DNA of 64,000 nucleotides from Nocardioides sp. W7 (GTDB lineage: Bacteria; Actinomycetota; Actinomycetes; Propionibacteriales; Nocardioidaceae). The stretch covers positions 3,658,001 through 3,722,000 of the forward strand of contig NZ_CP095078.1 in NCBI RefSeq assembly GCF_022919075.1, given 5' to 3'. The notes beneath the pieces are model-generated. The model was not told the DNA's origin. It searched no databases and was given only the letters and a program-made list of their open reading frames with translations. The position numbers were made by a program, and so were the translations under genes. Positions 25,315 to 33,959 of this stretch are shown piece by piece (positions within the stretch are counted from its first letter, which is position 1; each line of letters opens with the position of its first letter).

Positions 25315-25387
25315 CTCGGTATCTCCCGCAAGCAGCTCGCCGGCGCGGACGCCGGCTACCTCACGCCGGTCTGAGCGACGGCCCGGC
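25315..25387 (+). pseudogene. Diverged relic of the serB 3' end
   Basis: Read forward, this stretch encodes LGISRKQLAGADAGYLTPV and a stop, then 17 further bases identical to those after the true serB stop. The true end (25142-25229) encodes LGISREEIEAADAEAGYVTP and then APPV. The two differ at many third codon positions and by small in-frame gaps, so this is an old or foreign copy of the same tail. It has no start and no upstream homology. Its first part also holds the last codons of the antisense DUF1990 gene. Confidence 0.7.
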
Positions 25388-25868
25388 TCGCGGCGTCCAG
25401 ATAGCGCCGCGTCATCAGCCGCTGGATCGCCCGCCCGACCGGTCCGACGACCCGTGTGAACCACCGGCCCGGTCGCGAGAAGGCCCGGATCACCAGCCAG
25501 GTGCCGTCCGGGCGCCGCTCGACCGCGACCAGCTCCTCGCCGCACTCCGGGTGCCCCCGCAGGGTGCCGTAGGCGAAGCCGCCCCGATCCGGCTCGTCGA
25601 GGACGCCGACGACCTGCACCGGAATGGACAGGGCCAGCCGCCCGACGCCGAGCCGCAGCACCACCCGGTCGCCCTCGGTCGCCCGCGGCAGGTCGGCCGG
25701 CACCCGGAGGCCGGCTCCCCGGTGGAGACCCCAGCCGAGCACGAACGTGACGGCGGCGTCGTACCGCTCCGGACCGCCGAGGCGGCGCTCGACGGCGAGG
25801 TGGTGGTAGCCGACGGGCAGCGCGCCCGCCAGCGTGCCGCCCGTCTCGGGATAGCTGAGGTCAGCCAC
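25356..25868 (-). CDS. DUF1990 family protein
   Basis: This 170-residue protein has a DUF1990 layout: an N-terminal LSYPETGGT, VGYHHLAVERRLGGPERYDAAVTFVLGWGLHRGAGLRV, and a C-terminal GHPECGEELVAVERRPDGTVW-like region ending with PGRWFTRVVGPVGRAIQ. The family (also called UPF0548) has no proven function. The GTG at 25868 overlaps the sixA stop by 8 nt, so the two are coupled. The 3' end lies within the serB tail relic, indicating that this gene end was reshaped when the relic formed. Confidence 0.78.
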   Translation of the reverse strand: MADLSYPETGGTLAGALPVGYHHLAVERRLGGPERYDAAVTFVLGWGLHRGAGLRVPADLPRATEGDRVVLRLGVGRLALSIPVQVVGVLDEPDRGGFAYGTLRGHPECGEELVAVERRPDGTWLVIRAFSRPGRWFTRVVGPVGRAIQRLMTRRYLDAASRAVAQTGVR

Positions 25869-26379
25869 GGCCGACGTGGAAGGCGACCACCCGGGCGCCG
25901 GCCTCGTCGAGATCCGCCCAGTCCCCCTCGACCGTGAAGACCGTCGTCGCGCTCGTGGGGTAGCCCGCCACCATCTCCGCACTCGCGTCCTCATCGCCGT
26001 CGCCGTCGTCGAGCAGCTGGGCCAGGTAGGCCATGGTCGGGTTGTGGCCGACGACCACGAGGGTGCGGACCGCGTCCTCGACCTCGCGGACGACGTCGAG
26101 CGCGCTCTCGGGTCCGGCGGCGTAGAGCGACTCGTCGTACGTCGCGAGCTCGGCGTCCCAGCCCGCGCCCTCCGCGACGGCCTCCCAGGTCTGCTGGGTG
26201 CGCACGGCCGCGGAGACCAGGGCCAGGTCGGGCTGCACGCCCTGCCCGGCGAGCCAGGCCCCGACCGCGCGGCCATCGCGCTCGCCGCGCTCGGCGAGCC
26301 GCCTCTCGAAATCGGTGCTGCCGTTCTGCTCGGCCTTCGCGTGACGCATCACCACGAGGGTCCGCTTCTGCTCGCTCAC
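25861..26379 (-). CDS. sixA: SixA-like histidine phosphatase
   Basis: This 172-residue protein of the histidine phosphatase superfamily carries the MRHAKAEQ motif near residue 11, a second catalytic histidine in VVGHNPTM near 107 and the usual ERGERDGRAVG segment. It is the short, SixA-like form with no signal peptide. SixA in E. coli dephosphorylates phosphohistidine proteins; the target here is unknown. The GTG at 26379 is chosen because CAGAGT lies 6 nt upstream; a GTG at 26385 is possible. It is divergent from cphB by 54 nt. Confidence 0.8.
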   Translation of the reverse strand: MSEQKRTLVVMRHAKAEQNGSTDFERRLAERGERDGRAVGAWLAGQGVQPDLALVSAAVRTQQTWEAVAEGAGWDAELATYDESLYAAGPESALDVVREVEDAVRTLVVVGHNPTMAYLAQLLDDGDGDEDASAEMVAGYPTSATTVFTVEGDWADLDEAGARVVAFHVGRG

Positions 26380-26421
26380 GGACACACTCTGGCACCGGTG
26401 AGGACCGCTGGGCCAACCCCC

Positions 26422-26427
26422 TAGGGT
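26422..26427 (+). promoter_or_regulatory. -10 element (TAGGGT), leaderless, for cphB
   Basis: TAGGGT is 6 nt before the ATG of cphB at 26434, which fits transcription starting at the A of ATG. Confidence 0.55.
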
Positions 26428-26433
26428 GACGCC

Positions 26434-27420
26434 ATGGCTCGGGGACCTCTCATGATCATCGGCGGTGCCGAGGACAAGCTGCGCAAGCGGGTGATCCTCC
26501 GCGACTTCGTCGCGGCCAGCGGTGGCGCGGACGCCCGGATCGCCGTCATCCCCACTGCGTCGTCGCTGGGCGCCGAGGTGGTCGAGGTGTACGACGCACT
26601 CTTCCGGCGCGAGGGAGCCGCCGAGGTCGTCGCGATCCGGCCCGAGTCGCGCGAGGACGCCCATGACCCGGTGCTGGTGAAGACCCTCGCCGACGCGACC
26701 GGGATCTTCATGACCGGCGGCAACCAGCTGAAGCTCTCCGCCATCGTGTGCGGCACCCCGCTGGGCGACGCGATCGTCGAGGCCCACGAGCGCGGAGTGG
26801 TCGTCGCCGGCACCTCGGCCGGCGCCAGCATCCAGTCCAGCCACATGGTCGCCTTCGGCGTCGGCGGCTCGACCCCCAAGCAGCGGATGACCCAGGTCGC
26901 GGCCGGGCTGGGACTGCTCCGCTCGTCGGTCATCGACCAGCACTTCGACCAGCGCAACCGCTACGGCCGGCTGCTGATGATCGTCGCCCAGTCCCCGCAG
27001 CTGCTCGGGATCGGCGTCGACGAGGACACCGCCGCGATCGTCGCGCACGAGGTCGGCGCCGACGGGGTCGAGCGCGAGGTGCTGCGCGTGCGCGGCCGCG
27101 GCGCGGTGACGATCTTCGACCCGGCCCGGATCACGACGAACGCCTACGACGCCAGGCGCTCCGACCCGCTGCTCGCGAGCGGCGTCGTACTCCACGTGCT
27201 GCCCGAGGGCAGCGCCTTCGACCTGACCGCCCGTGAGCTGCTCCCGCTGGCGGCGGAGGCCGAGCCCGGGCTCGCCGAGGCCGGGCACGACCTACGCCAG
27301 CTGGCCCGCGACATCGCGGCGGCCGATGCCTCCCCCACCACCCTCAAGCGCCGGATGGCGCGCCTGCAGAAACGCAAGAAGGACGACCCCGCACCCCCGA
27401 CGGACGGACCCTCCTCGTGA
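26434..27420 (+). CDS. cphB: Cyanophycinase
   Basis: This 328-residue peptidase S51 enzyme hydrolyses cyanophycin to beta-Asp-Arg dipeptides. The opening MIIGGAEDKLRKR, the nucleophile in GTSAGASIQ (serine near residue 130), and the FMTGGNQLKL segment are family hallmarks. DQHFDQRNRYGRL lies near 169. There is no signal peptide, so it acts on intracellular polymer. The last 50 residues are charged (a K/R-rich KRRMARLQKRKKD stretch) and extend past the usual domain. It overlaps the GTG of cphA by 4 nt, giving a coupled cphB-cphA pair. Confidence 0.9.
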   Translation: MARGPLMIIGGAEDKLRKRVILRDFVAASGGADARIAVIPTASSLGAEVVEVYDALFRREGAAEVVAIRPESREDAHDPVLVKTLADATGIFMTGGNQLKLSAIVCGTPLGDAIVEAHERGVVVAGTSAGASIQSSHMVAFGVGGSTPKQRMTQVAAGLGLLRSSVIDQHFDQRNRYGRLLMIVAQSPQLLGIGVDEDTAAIVAHEVGADGVEREVLRVRGRGAVTIFDPARITTNAYDARRSDPLLASGVVLHVLPEGSAFDLTARELLPLAAEAEPGLAEAGHDLRQLARDIAAADASPTTLKRRMARLQKRKKDDPAPPTDGPSS

Positions 27421-30206
27421 CCGAGCGACCCACCCCCGACCTCACCATCGAGGAGACGCGGGTCTACCGCGGAGCCAACATCTGGTCCTACGACAAGGCC
27501 ATCCACCTCGTGGTCGACCTCGGCGTGCTCGAGCGCTACCCCACCAACACCCTCCCGGGCTTCACCGACAACCTGCTCGAGCTGCTGCCCGGCCTGCGCG
27601 AGCACGCCTGCTCCCGCGGCAAGCGCGGCGGCTTCGCGGAGCGGCTGAACGAGGGCACCTGGCTCGGGCACGTGGCCGAGCACGCCGCGCTGGCGCTCCA
27701 GCAGGTCGTCGGCCACGACGTACGCCGCGGCAAGACGCGGCAGGTCAAGGACCGGCCGGGCCACTACAACGTGGTCTTCGGGTACCTCGACGAGCAGGTC
27801 GGCCTGGCCGCGGCGCGGCTCGCCGTCCGCCTGGTCAACCACCTCGTCGAGGCCGACCCGGGGTTCGACTGGGACACCGAGCTGGAGTCGTTCATCACCC
27901 GCGCCCAGCGGACCGCCTTCGGCCCGTCCACGCAGGCGATCCTCGACGAGGCGGTCTCGCGCGACATCCCCTGGCTGCGGCTCAACCAGCACTCCCTGGT
28001 CCAGCTCGGCCAGGGCGTCCACGCCAAGCGGATCCGCGCCACGATGACCTCGGCCACGAGCGCGATCGCCGTCGACATCGCCTCCGACAAGGACCTCACG
28101 ACCACCCTCCTCGGCGCGGCCGGTCTCCCGGTCCCCAAGCAGGAGTCGGTGCGCTCGGAGGACGCGTGCGTCCGGGCCGCCGAGCGGATCGGCTTCCCGG
28201 TCGTCGTCAAGCCCCTCGACGGCAACCACGGCCGGGGCGTGTGCCTGGACCTGCAGGACGCGGACGAGGTGCGGGCGGCGTATGCGATCGCCCTGGAGCA
28301 GTCCCGGCGCGGCTGGGTCATCGTCGAGTCGTTCGTCACCGGCAAGGACTACCGGTGCCTGATCATCGACGGCAAGGTCGCCGCGATCGCCGAGCGGGTG
28401 CCGGCCTCGGTGACCGGTGACGGCACGTCCACCGTCGAGCAGCTCGTCGACCTCGCCAACGCCGACCCGCGCCGCGGAGTGGGTCACGAGAAGGTGCTGA
28501 CCCGGATCAAGATCGACGAGGCCGCCGTCGAGCTGGTGGGCGAGCAGGGCTTCGCGATGTCCGACGTACCCCCCGAGGGGACGACGGTGAAGCTCGCCCT
28601 CACCGGCAATATGTCGACCGGCGGCATCTCCATCGACCGCACCTTCGAGGCGCACCCCGAGAACGTCGAGATCGCCGAGGAGGCGGCCCGGATGGTCGGC
28701 CTCGACATCGCGGGCATCGACTTCATCTGCCCCGACATCACCGAGCCGGTCCGCGAGACCGGCGGCGCGATCTGCGAGGTGAACGCCGCCCCGGGGTTCC
28801 GGATGCACACCCATCCGACCATCGGCGAGCCGCAGTTCATCGCCAAGCCCGTCGTCGACATGCTCTTCCCGCCGGGTGCGACGTCGCGGATCCCGATCGT
28901 CGCCGTGACCGGCACCAACGGCAAGACCACCACCTCGCGGATGATCAGCCACATCTTCAAGGGCATGGGCCGCAAGGTCGGCATGACCTCGACCGACGGC
29001 GTCGTCATCGACGAGCGGCTGGTCATCCGCGCCGACGCCTCCGGGCCCCGGTCGGCCCGGATGGTGCTGCAGAACCCGCGCGTCGACTTCGCCGTCTTCG
29101 AGGTGGCCCGCGGCGGGATCCTGCGCGAGGGGCTCGGCTACGAGCGCAACGACGTCGCCGTCGTCCTCAACGTGCAGCCCGACCACCTCGGGTTGCGCGG
29201 CATCGACACCGTCGAGCAGCTCGCCGACGTCAAGGCCGTCCTGGTCGAGGCCGTCCCGCGCGACGGGCACGCGGTGCTCAACGCCGACGACCCGCTGGTG
29301 CGCGAGATGCGGCGCCGGTGCTCGGGCCAGGTCGTGTGGTTCTCGATGGAGGAGCCCGGCACCGAGGTCCGCGAGATGATCGACGCCCACTGCCGCCGGG
29401 GCGGCAAGGCGCTGGTCCTCAACCCGTCCGAGCGCGGCGAGATGATCGTGGTCAAGCACGGCCCGAGGGAGATGCAGCTGGCCTGGACCCACCTGCTGCC
29501 CGCGACCTTCGGCGGTCGGGCCCGGATGAACGTCCAGAACGCCCTCGGCGCGGCCGCCGCGGCCTTCGCCGCCGGTGCGCCGCTGCACGACATCCGGCAG
29601 GGCCTGCGGTCGTTCTCGACCAACTACTACCTCTCCCCCGGCCGCCTCAACGAGGTCGAGGTCAACGGCGTCAACGTCATCGTCGACTACTGCCACAACG
29701 CCCCCGGCATGCGGATGCTCGGCGACTTCGTCGACCGGGTCGGCGACTCGATGGCGTCCGCCCACGACCTGGCCCGGCCCTCCCGCCTCGGCATCATCTC
29801 GACGGCGGGCGACCGGCGCGACGAGGACATGCGCGAGCTCGGCCACATCGCGGCCCAGCACTTCGACGTGGTCGTCGTCCGCGAGGACGTCGCCCTGCGG
29901 GGGCGCGAGCGCGGTGAGGTCGCCGGGCTCGTCCTCGAGGGCGTGCGTACGGCGATGGCCGACGGCGCCCGGTGCAAGCAGGTCGAGGAGGTGCTGGACG
30001 AGATCGAGGCGGTCCGCCACGTGATGTCGCGCGCCAACCGCGGCGACCTCGTCGTCCTCTGCGTCGACAAGCACGCCGCCGTGATGAGCGAGCTGGAGAC
30101 CTGGTCCTCCCAGGCCCAGGCCGGCGCCGGCGTCTCCGCCGACGCCCCCGCCGCCGATCCGGACCTGGTCTCGGGCACGGTCGACGGCTCGGGCGACGAC
30201 GGATGA
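27417..30206 (+). CDS. cphA: Cyanophycin synthetase
   Basis: The 929-residue product has the three CphA1 parts: an N-terminal domain (about 1-165), an ATP-grasp domain (about 210-475, with VVVKPLDGNHGRGV and CEVNAAPGFRMH) that adds Asp, and a Mur-ligase-like domain (P-loop GTNGKTTT at 499-506) that adds Arg. Length agrees with known CphA1 proteins. HVAEH at residues 85-89 resembles the metallopeptidase-like site reported in the N-domain of some CphA1 enzymes, where it makes primers. The GTG start overlaps the cphB stop by 4 nt. The acidic, alanine-rich C-terminal tail is probably disordered. Confidence 0.93.
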   Translation: MTERPTPDLTIEETRVYRGANIWSYDKAIHLVVDLGVLERYPTNTLPGFTDNLLELLPGLREHACSRGKRGGFAERLNEGTWLGHVAEHAALALQQVVGHDVRRGKTRQVKDRPGHYNVVFGYLDEQVGLAAARLAVRLVNHLVEADPGFDWDTELESFITRAQRTAFGPSTQAILDEAVSRDIPWLRLNQHSLVQLGQGVHAKRIRATMTSATSAIAVDIASDKDLTTTLLGAAGLPVPKQESVRSEDACVRAAERIGFPVVVKPLDGNHGRGVCLDLQDADEVRAAYAIALEQSRRGWVIVESFVTGKDYRCLIIDGKVAAIAERVPASVTGDGTSTVEQLVDLANADPRRGVGHEKVLTRIKIDEAAVELVGEQGFAMSDVPPEGTTVKLALTGNMSTGGISIDRTFEAHPENVEIAEEAARMVGLDIAGIDFICPDITEPVRETGGAICEVNAAPGFRMHTHPTIGEPQFIAKPVVDMLFPPGATSRIPIVAVTGTNGKTTTSRMISHIFKGMGRKVGMTSTDGVVIDERLVIRADASGPRSARMVLQNPRVDFAVFEVARGGILREGLGYERNDVAVVLNVQPDHLGLRGIDTVEQLADVKAVLVEAVPRDGHAVLNADDPLVREMRRRCSGQVVWFSMEEPGTEVREMIDAHCRRGGKALVLNPSERGEMIVVKHGPREMQLAWTHLLPATFGGRARMNVQNALGAAAAAFAAGAPLHDIRQGLRSFSTNYYLSPGRLNEVEVNGVNVIVDYCHNAPGMRMLGDFVDRVGDSMASAHDLARPSRLGIISTAGDRRDEDMRELGHIAAQHFDVVVVREDVALRGRERGEVAGLVLEGVRTAMADGARCKQVEEVLDEIEAVRHVMSRANRGDLVVLCVDKHAAVMSELETWSSQAQAGAGVSADAPAADPDLVSGTVDGSGDDG

Positions 30207-30562
30207 GGGTCCTCTCCCTCGGGGCGCAGCCCGGCCGGCCGGTCGACGCCCACGGCAGCCGCGGTTTCGACGTCAGCGCGTTCGGCATCACCGCGGAGGC
30301 GCACCTGGTCACCGTGCGGCTGAAGGCGGGCGGCGTGATCGGCCGGCACCCGGCCGCGGGTCGTCAGCTGATGGTGGTGCTGTCCGGCGACGCGATCGTC
30401 TCCGGTTCGAGCGGCGACCCCGTCGTACTCCAGGCCGGGCAGGCGGCCGTGTGGGAGCCGAACGAGCTCCACGAGACCCGCTCCGAGTCCGGGCTGGTCG
30501 CCCTGGTGGTCGAGGGCGACGTCGACCTCGCGCGCACCGAGCGCGAGGTCGAGTACCCGTAG
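30203..30562 (+). CDS. Small cupin-domain protein in the cyanophycin operon
   Basis: This 119-residue single cupin has a G-R-H-P-A-A-G-R-Q first motif region and an E-P-N-E-L-H-E-T second-motif region near residue 88. Metal-ligand type residues (His, Glu, His) are partly present. It is coupled to cphA by a 4-nt overlap (ATGA), so it is likely made with CphA and CphB. A sensor or binding role, or a small-molecule enzyme in Asp/Arg metabolism, are both open. No family function is known to me. Confidence 0.7.
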   Translation: MRVLSLGAQPGRPVDAHGSRGFDVSAFGITAEAHLVTVRLKAGGVIGRHPAAGRQLMVVLSGDAIVSGSSGDPVVLQAGQAAVWEPNELHETRSESGLVALVVEGDVDLARTEREVEYP

Positions 30563-30592
30563 CCCGCTCGCCGACGCTCGTCCTTCGCAGGC

Positions 30593-32278
30593 TCAGTCCG
30601 AGCCGGCTCGGACCTTCGCCGCGAGATCGGCGGAGGAGTCGGCCGTCCCGCAGTGCTCGGCCAGCCAGTCGTAGACCTCCTCGCGCTCCGCGTGGCACAT
30701 CAGCCCCACGACGTCGCCGGGGAGCGCCTGGCCGACCAACGCGGAGAGCACCGAGACCTCGGTGGGGTACGCCGGCACTCCGGTGACGCCGACCCGCTCC
30801 GCGCCGGCCCGCATCAGGGTCTCGAGCTCCTCGGTGGTCCGGCCGCGGAGGTACTTCTCCTTGTGCCCGATCGCCACCACGTCGCTGTCGCGCGCCGCGA
30901 TCTCGCCGAGCTTCTCGATCAGCTCGTCGGTGCGGTCGCCGACGACCCCCAGTCCGAGCAGCAGCCGCGACTCGGGGCGTCGTACGCCGTTCATGACCTC
31001 CAACAGTGCTTCCAGCCCGGCCTCGTTGTGGGCGAGGTCGACGACGACCGAGACCTCGCCGACGGTGAAGAAGTTCATCCGGCCGGGGTTGTGCTCGGCG
31101 TCGGGCAGGAACGAGCGGAGCCCCTCGATCACGGCCTCCCGGGAGATCCCGACCGCGAGGGCGGCGGAGGTGGCGGCGAGGGTGTTCTCGACGTTGAAGC
31201 GCGAGAGCCCGGCGAGGGTCATCGGCACGTCGACCAGCTCGACCAACGGGTCGGGGTCGGAGTCGGGACACAGCACGCTCACCCAGCCGTCGATGACAGT
31301 CGTGGCCCGCCCACCGTCGGCGAGCACCTCCCGGATCGCGGGCGACTCGACGTCGCGGGTGAACACCCAGGGCTTGGCCTTGGTGACGTGTCGCATCGCG
31401 AAGACCCGCGGGTCGTCGCCGTTCAGCACCGACCAGCCGCTGCGCCGCGTGATCCGCGGGACCACCGCCTTCACCTCGGCGAGCTGGTCGACGGTGTCGA
31501 TGCCCTGGAGGCCGAGGTGGTCGGCGGTGACGTTGGTGACCACCGAGACGTCGTTGCGGGTCAGCCCGATGCCCCGGAGCAGGATCCCGCCCCGGGCGGT
31601 CTCCGTGACCGCCAGCTCGACGTGCTCGTGGGCGAGCACGCGGCCCGCCCCGCTCGGTCCCGAGTAGTCGCCCGCCTCGACCAGCTCGCCGTCGATGTAG
31701 ACGCCGTCGGTGTTCGACCAGCCGACGACCCGACCGTCGACCCGTCCGATGTGGGCGACCATCCGCGAGGTCGTGGTCTTGCCGTTGGTGCCGGTGACGG
31801 CGACGACCGGGACGGCGGGCCGGATGGTGTCCGGTCCGGGTCCGGGCTCGGAGGCCGCGACCCGCGCCGCCGCCTCGCCCACGGCGGCCTCCACGTCCGC
31901 GGACGGTACGGCGTCCAGTACGTCGGCGACCGCCCGGCCCATCGCCTCGGCGCGGGTGCGGTGCCGCCACGGGTAGGCCACGACGATCCGGTGCGGGTCG
32001 CCGGTCGGCCGGACCCGGACGCCGAGCCTCGTCGTACCCGACTCCACGGCGACCGCGCGCACCAGGTGGCCGACGGCGCGCAGGGCGAAGAGCTGCCGGA
32101 ACCCGGTGTCGGGCGCCCCGGGCCGAGCGTTGGCCAGGCCGATGCGGCGCGCGAAGCGCGTGGCGGTCTCCTCCGAGGCCGCGGCCAGGCCGCTGATGTC
32201 GACGGTCAGCTTGACCGCGGCACGGGGGAAGTAGAGGTTGGGCCCTTCGAGGACCCGGAGCTCGACGAGTGACGTCAC
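30593..32278 (-). CDS. CphA-like Mur ligase family protein lacking ATP-grasp
   Basis: The 561-residue product begins like CphA (VELRVLEGPNLYFPRAAVKLTVD resembles the start of the neighbouring CphA), then passes through about 110 residues to a Mur-ligase domain with the P-loop GTNGKTTT near residue 164. DHLGLQGIDTV and AHNEAGLEALLEV follow as in CphA's ligase half. The whole ATP-grasp domain is missing. It is therefore not an Asp-adding enzyme and cannot build cyanophycin alone. It might modify, extend or repair the polymer, or ligate another amino acid. The GTG start has a TAACGT 7 nt upstream. It converges on cphA-cupin. Confidence 0.8.
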   Translation of the reverse strand: MTSLVELRVLEGPNLYFPRAAVKLTVDISGLAAASEETATRFARRIGLANARPGAPDTGFRQLFALRAVGHLVRAVAVESGTTRLGVRVRPTGDPHRIVVAYPWRHRTRAEAMGRAVADVLDAVPSADVEAAVGEAAARVAASEPGPGPDTIRPAVPVVAVTGTNGKTTTSRMVAHIGRVDGRVVGWSNTDGVYIDGELVEAGDYSGPSGAGRVLAHEHVELAVTETARGGILLRGIGLTRNDVSVVTNVTADHLGLQGIDTVDQLAEVKAVVPRITRRSGWSVLNGDDPRVFAMRHVTKAKPWVFTRDVESPAIREVLADGGRATTVIDGWVSVLCPDSDPDPLVELVDVPMTLAGLSRFNVENTLAATSAALAVGISREAVIEGLRSFLPDAEHNPGRMNFFTVGEVSVVVDLAHNEAGLEALLEVMNGVRRPESRLLLGLGVVGDRTDELIEKLGEIAARDSDVVAIGHKEKYLRGRTTEELETLMRAGAERVGVTGVPAYPTEVSVLSALVGQALPGDVVGLMCHAEREEVYDWLAEHCGTADSSADLAAKVRAGSD

Positions 32279-32285
32279 GCCCGGG

Positions 32286-32291
32286 ACGTTA
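32286..32291 (-). promoter_or_regulatory. -10 element (TAACGT), leaderless, for the Mur-ligase gene
   Basis: The hexamer is 7 nt from the GTG at 32278. Confidence 0.45.
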
Positions 32292-32305
32292 CCCAGACGC
32301 GGGCG

Positions 32306-33088
32306 CTACGCGCCCATCGCGTGGAAGCCACCGTCGACGTGGACGATCTCACCGGAGGTCGCCGGGAAGAAGTCCGACAGCAGCGCGCAGACGGCCTTCG
32401 CGGTCGGGCTGTGGTCGGTGTTGTCCCAACCGAGCGGCGCGCGCGTCGACCACATCGCCTCGAGGTCCTCGAAGCCCGGGATCGCCTTGGCGGCGAGCGT
32501 CTTGAGCGGGCCGGCGGCCACCAGGTTGCAGCGGATGCCGTCGGCGCCCAGGTCGCGGGCCAGGTAGCGGGAGGTGGACTCCAGGGCGGCCTTGGCCACG
32601 CCCATCCAGTCGTACGCCGGCCAGGCCACCGTCGCGTCGAACGTCAGGCCGACGACCGAGCCGCCCGGACCCATCAGCGGCTTGCAGGCCATGGCCAGCG
32701 ACTTCAGGGAGTACGCCGAGACCTGCACGGCCTGCGCGACGTCGTCCCAGGGGCCGTTGAGGAACTGGCCCCCCAGCACCGTCGCGGGGTTGCCGTAGGC
32801 GATCGAGTGCACGACCCCGTCGAGGCCGGCGTCCGGGCCCAGGTGCTCGCGGACCTGGTCGGCGAGGCCGGCGAGGTGGTCGGGGTCGGTCACGTCGAGC
32901 TCGAGCACCGGCGGCTCCACCGGCAGCCGCTTGGCGATCCGCCGGGTGATGCCGAGCGCGCGGCCGAAGTTGGAGATGAGCACCGTGGCACCCTGCTCCT
33001 GGGCCACCTTGGCGGTGGCGAAGCCGATCGAGCTGTCCATCGTCACGCCGGCGACGAGGATCCGCTTGCCTTCGAGGATTCCGCTCAT
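32306..33088 (-). CDS. fabI: Enoyl-[acyl-carrier-protein] reductase (FabI/InhA type)
   Basis: This 260-residue NADH-dependent reductase completes each fatty-acid elongation cycle. It has the FabI-specific VAGVTMDSSIGFATAK opening, SIAYGNP near residue 98, the catalytic tyrosine-lysine pair in YDWMGVAKAALES near 157, and AAGPLKTLAAKAIPGF. This sequence pattern is the InhA branch used by actinobacteria. One base separates its start from the stop of fabG, so the two form one operon. Loss should be lethal and it is the expected target of triclosan- or isoniazid-like inhibitors. Confidence 0.92.
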   Translation of the reverse strand: MSGILEGKRILVAGVTMDSSIGFATAKVAQEQGATVLISNFGRALGITRRIAKRLPVEPPVLELDVTDPDHLAGLADQVREHLGPDAGLDGVVHSIAYGNPATVLGGQFLNGPWDDVAQAVQVSAYSLKSLAMACKPLMGPGGSVVGLTFDATVAWPAYDWMGVAKAALESTSRYLARDLGADGIRCNLVAAGPLKTLAAKAIPGFEDLEAMWSTRAPLGWDNTDHSPTAKAVCALLSDFFPATSGEIVHVDGGFHAMGA

Positions 33089-33089
33089 G

Positions 33090-33815
33090 TCAGTGCCCCA
33101 TCCCTAGTCCACCGTCGACCGGGATGACGGCCCCGGTGACGTAGCTCGCGCCGTCGCCGGTCAGCCACAGCACGGTCGACGCGATCTCCTCGGGCGCGGC
33201 GTACCGCCCCAGCGGGACCTGCGTCTTGATCGCGGTCTTCTGCTCGTCGGTGAGTACGCCGGTCATGTCGGTCTCGACGAAGCCGGGTGCCACGACGTTG
33301 GCCGTGATCGACCGGGAGCCGAGCTCCCGGGCGATCGAGCGCGCCATGCCGACGAGGCCGGCCTTGGACGCTGCGTAGTTGACCTGGCCCGCCGAGCCGA
33401 GCAGCCCGACCACCGAGGAGATGAAGACGATCCGGCCCCGCCGCATCCGGAGCATGCCCTTGGAGGCGCGCTTCGCGAGGCGGAAGGAACCCGTGAGGTT
33501 GGTGTCGATGACCGAGGACCAGTCCTCCTCCGACATCCGCAGCAGCAGCGTGTCGTGGGTGACCCCGGCGTTGGCGACGAGCACCTCGACCGGGCCGTGG
33601 GCGGCCTCGACGGTCGCGAACGCCGCCTCGACCGCATCGGGGTCGGTGATGTCGCACCGCACGTCGAGCGTGCCCTCGGGTGCGCCGCCGCTGCGCGTGG
33701 TCACGGCGACCTTGTCGCCGTTGGCGACGAACGCCTCCGCGATCGCGCGGCCGATGCCGCGGTTGCCGCCGGTGACCAGGACGGACCGGGCCGTGGACTC
33801 CACTGTCTCGCTCAC
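33090..33815 (-). CDS. fabG: 3-oxoacyl-[acyl-carrier-protein] reductase (FabG/MabA)
   Basis: This 241-residue SDR has TGGNRGIG near residue 16, NAGVTHDTLLLRM near 82, SSVVGLLGSAGQVNYAASKAGL (Ser, Tyr-x-x-x-Lys) and PGFVETDMT. The NAGVTHD and DTNLTGSF segments match FabG rather than generic SDRs. It reduces 3-oxoacyl-ACP using NADPH and shares an operon with fabI. The GTG start is supported by TAGCGT 7 nt upstream. A pair fabG-fabI next to each other is characteristic of mycobacterium-related and Nocardioides-type actinobacteria. Confidence 0.92.
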   Translation of the reverse strand: MSETVESTARSVLVTGGNRGIGRAIAEAFVANGDKVAVTTRSGGAPEGTLDVRCDITDPDAVEAAFATVEAAHGPVEVLVANAGVTHDTLLLRMSEEDWSSVIDTNLTGSFRLAKRASKGMLRMRRGRIVFISSVVGLLGSAGQVNYAASKAGLVGMARSIARELGSRSITANVVAPGFVETDMTGVLTDEQKTAIKTQVPLGRYAAPEEIASTVLWLTGDGASYVTGAVIPVDGGLGMGH

Positions 33816-33822
33816 CTCTGGG

Positions 33823-33828
33823 ACGCTA
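33823..33828 (-). promoter_or_regulatory. -10 element (TAGCGT), leaderless, for fabG-fabI
   Basis: The hexamer is 7 nt from the GTG at 33815. Confidence 0.5.
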
Positions 33829-33959
33829 GTGACTACCGCGCAGTACGCGAAAACGGGTCCGGTCTCGGTACGCCGGTCGCGACCTCCTTCGTCGCTCGCG
33901 CGGCTACTCGACCTCGCGGCAGGCTCTCAGCCTTCGCAGGCTCAGGCTAAGGCCGCAGA

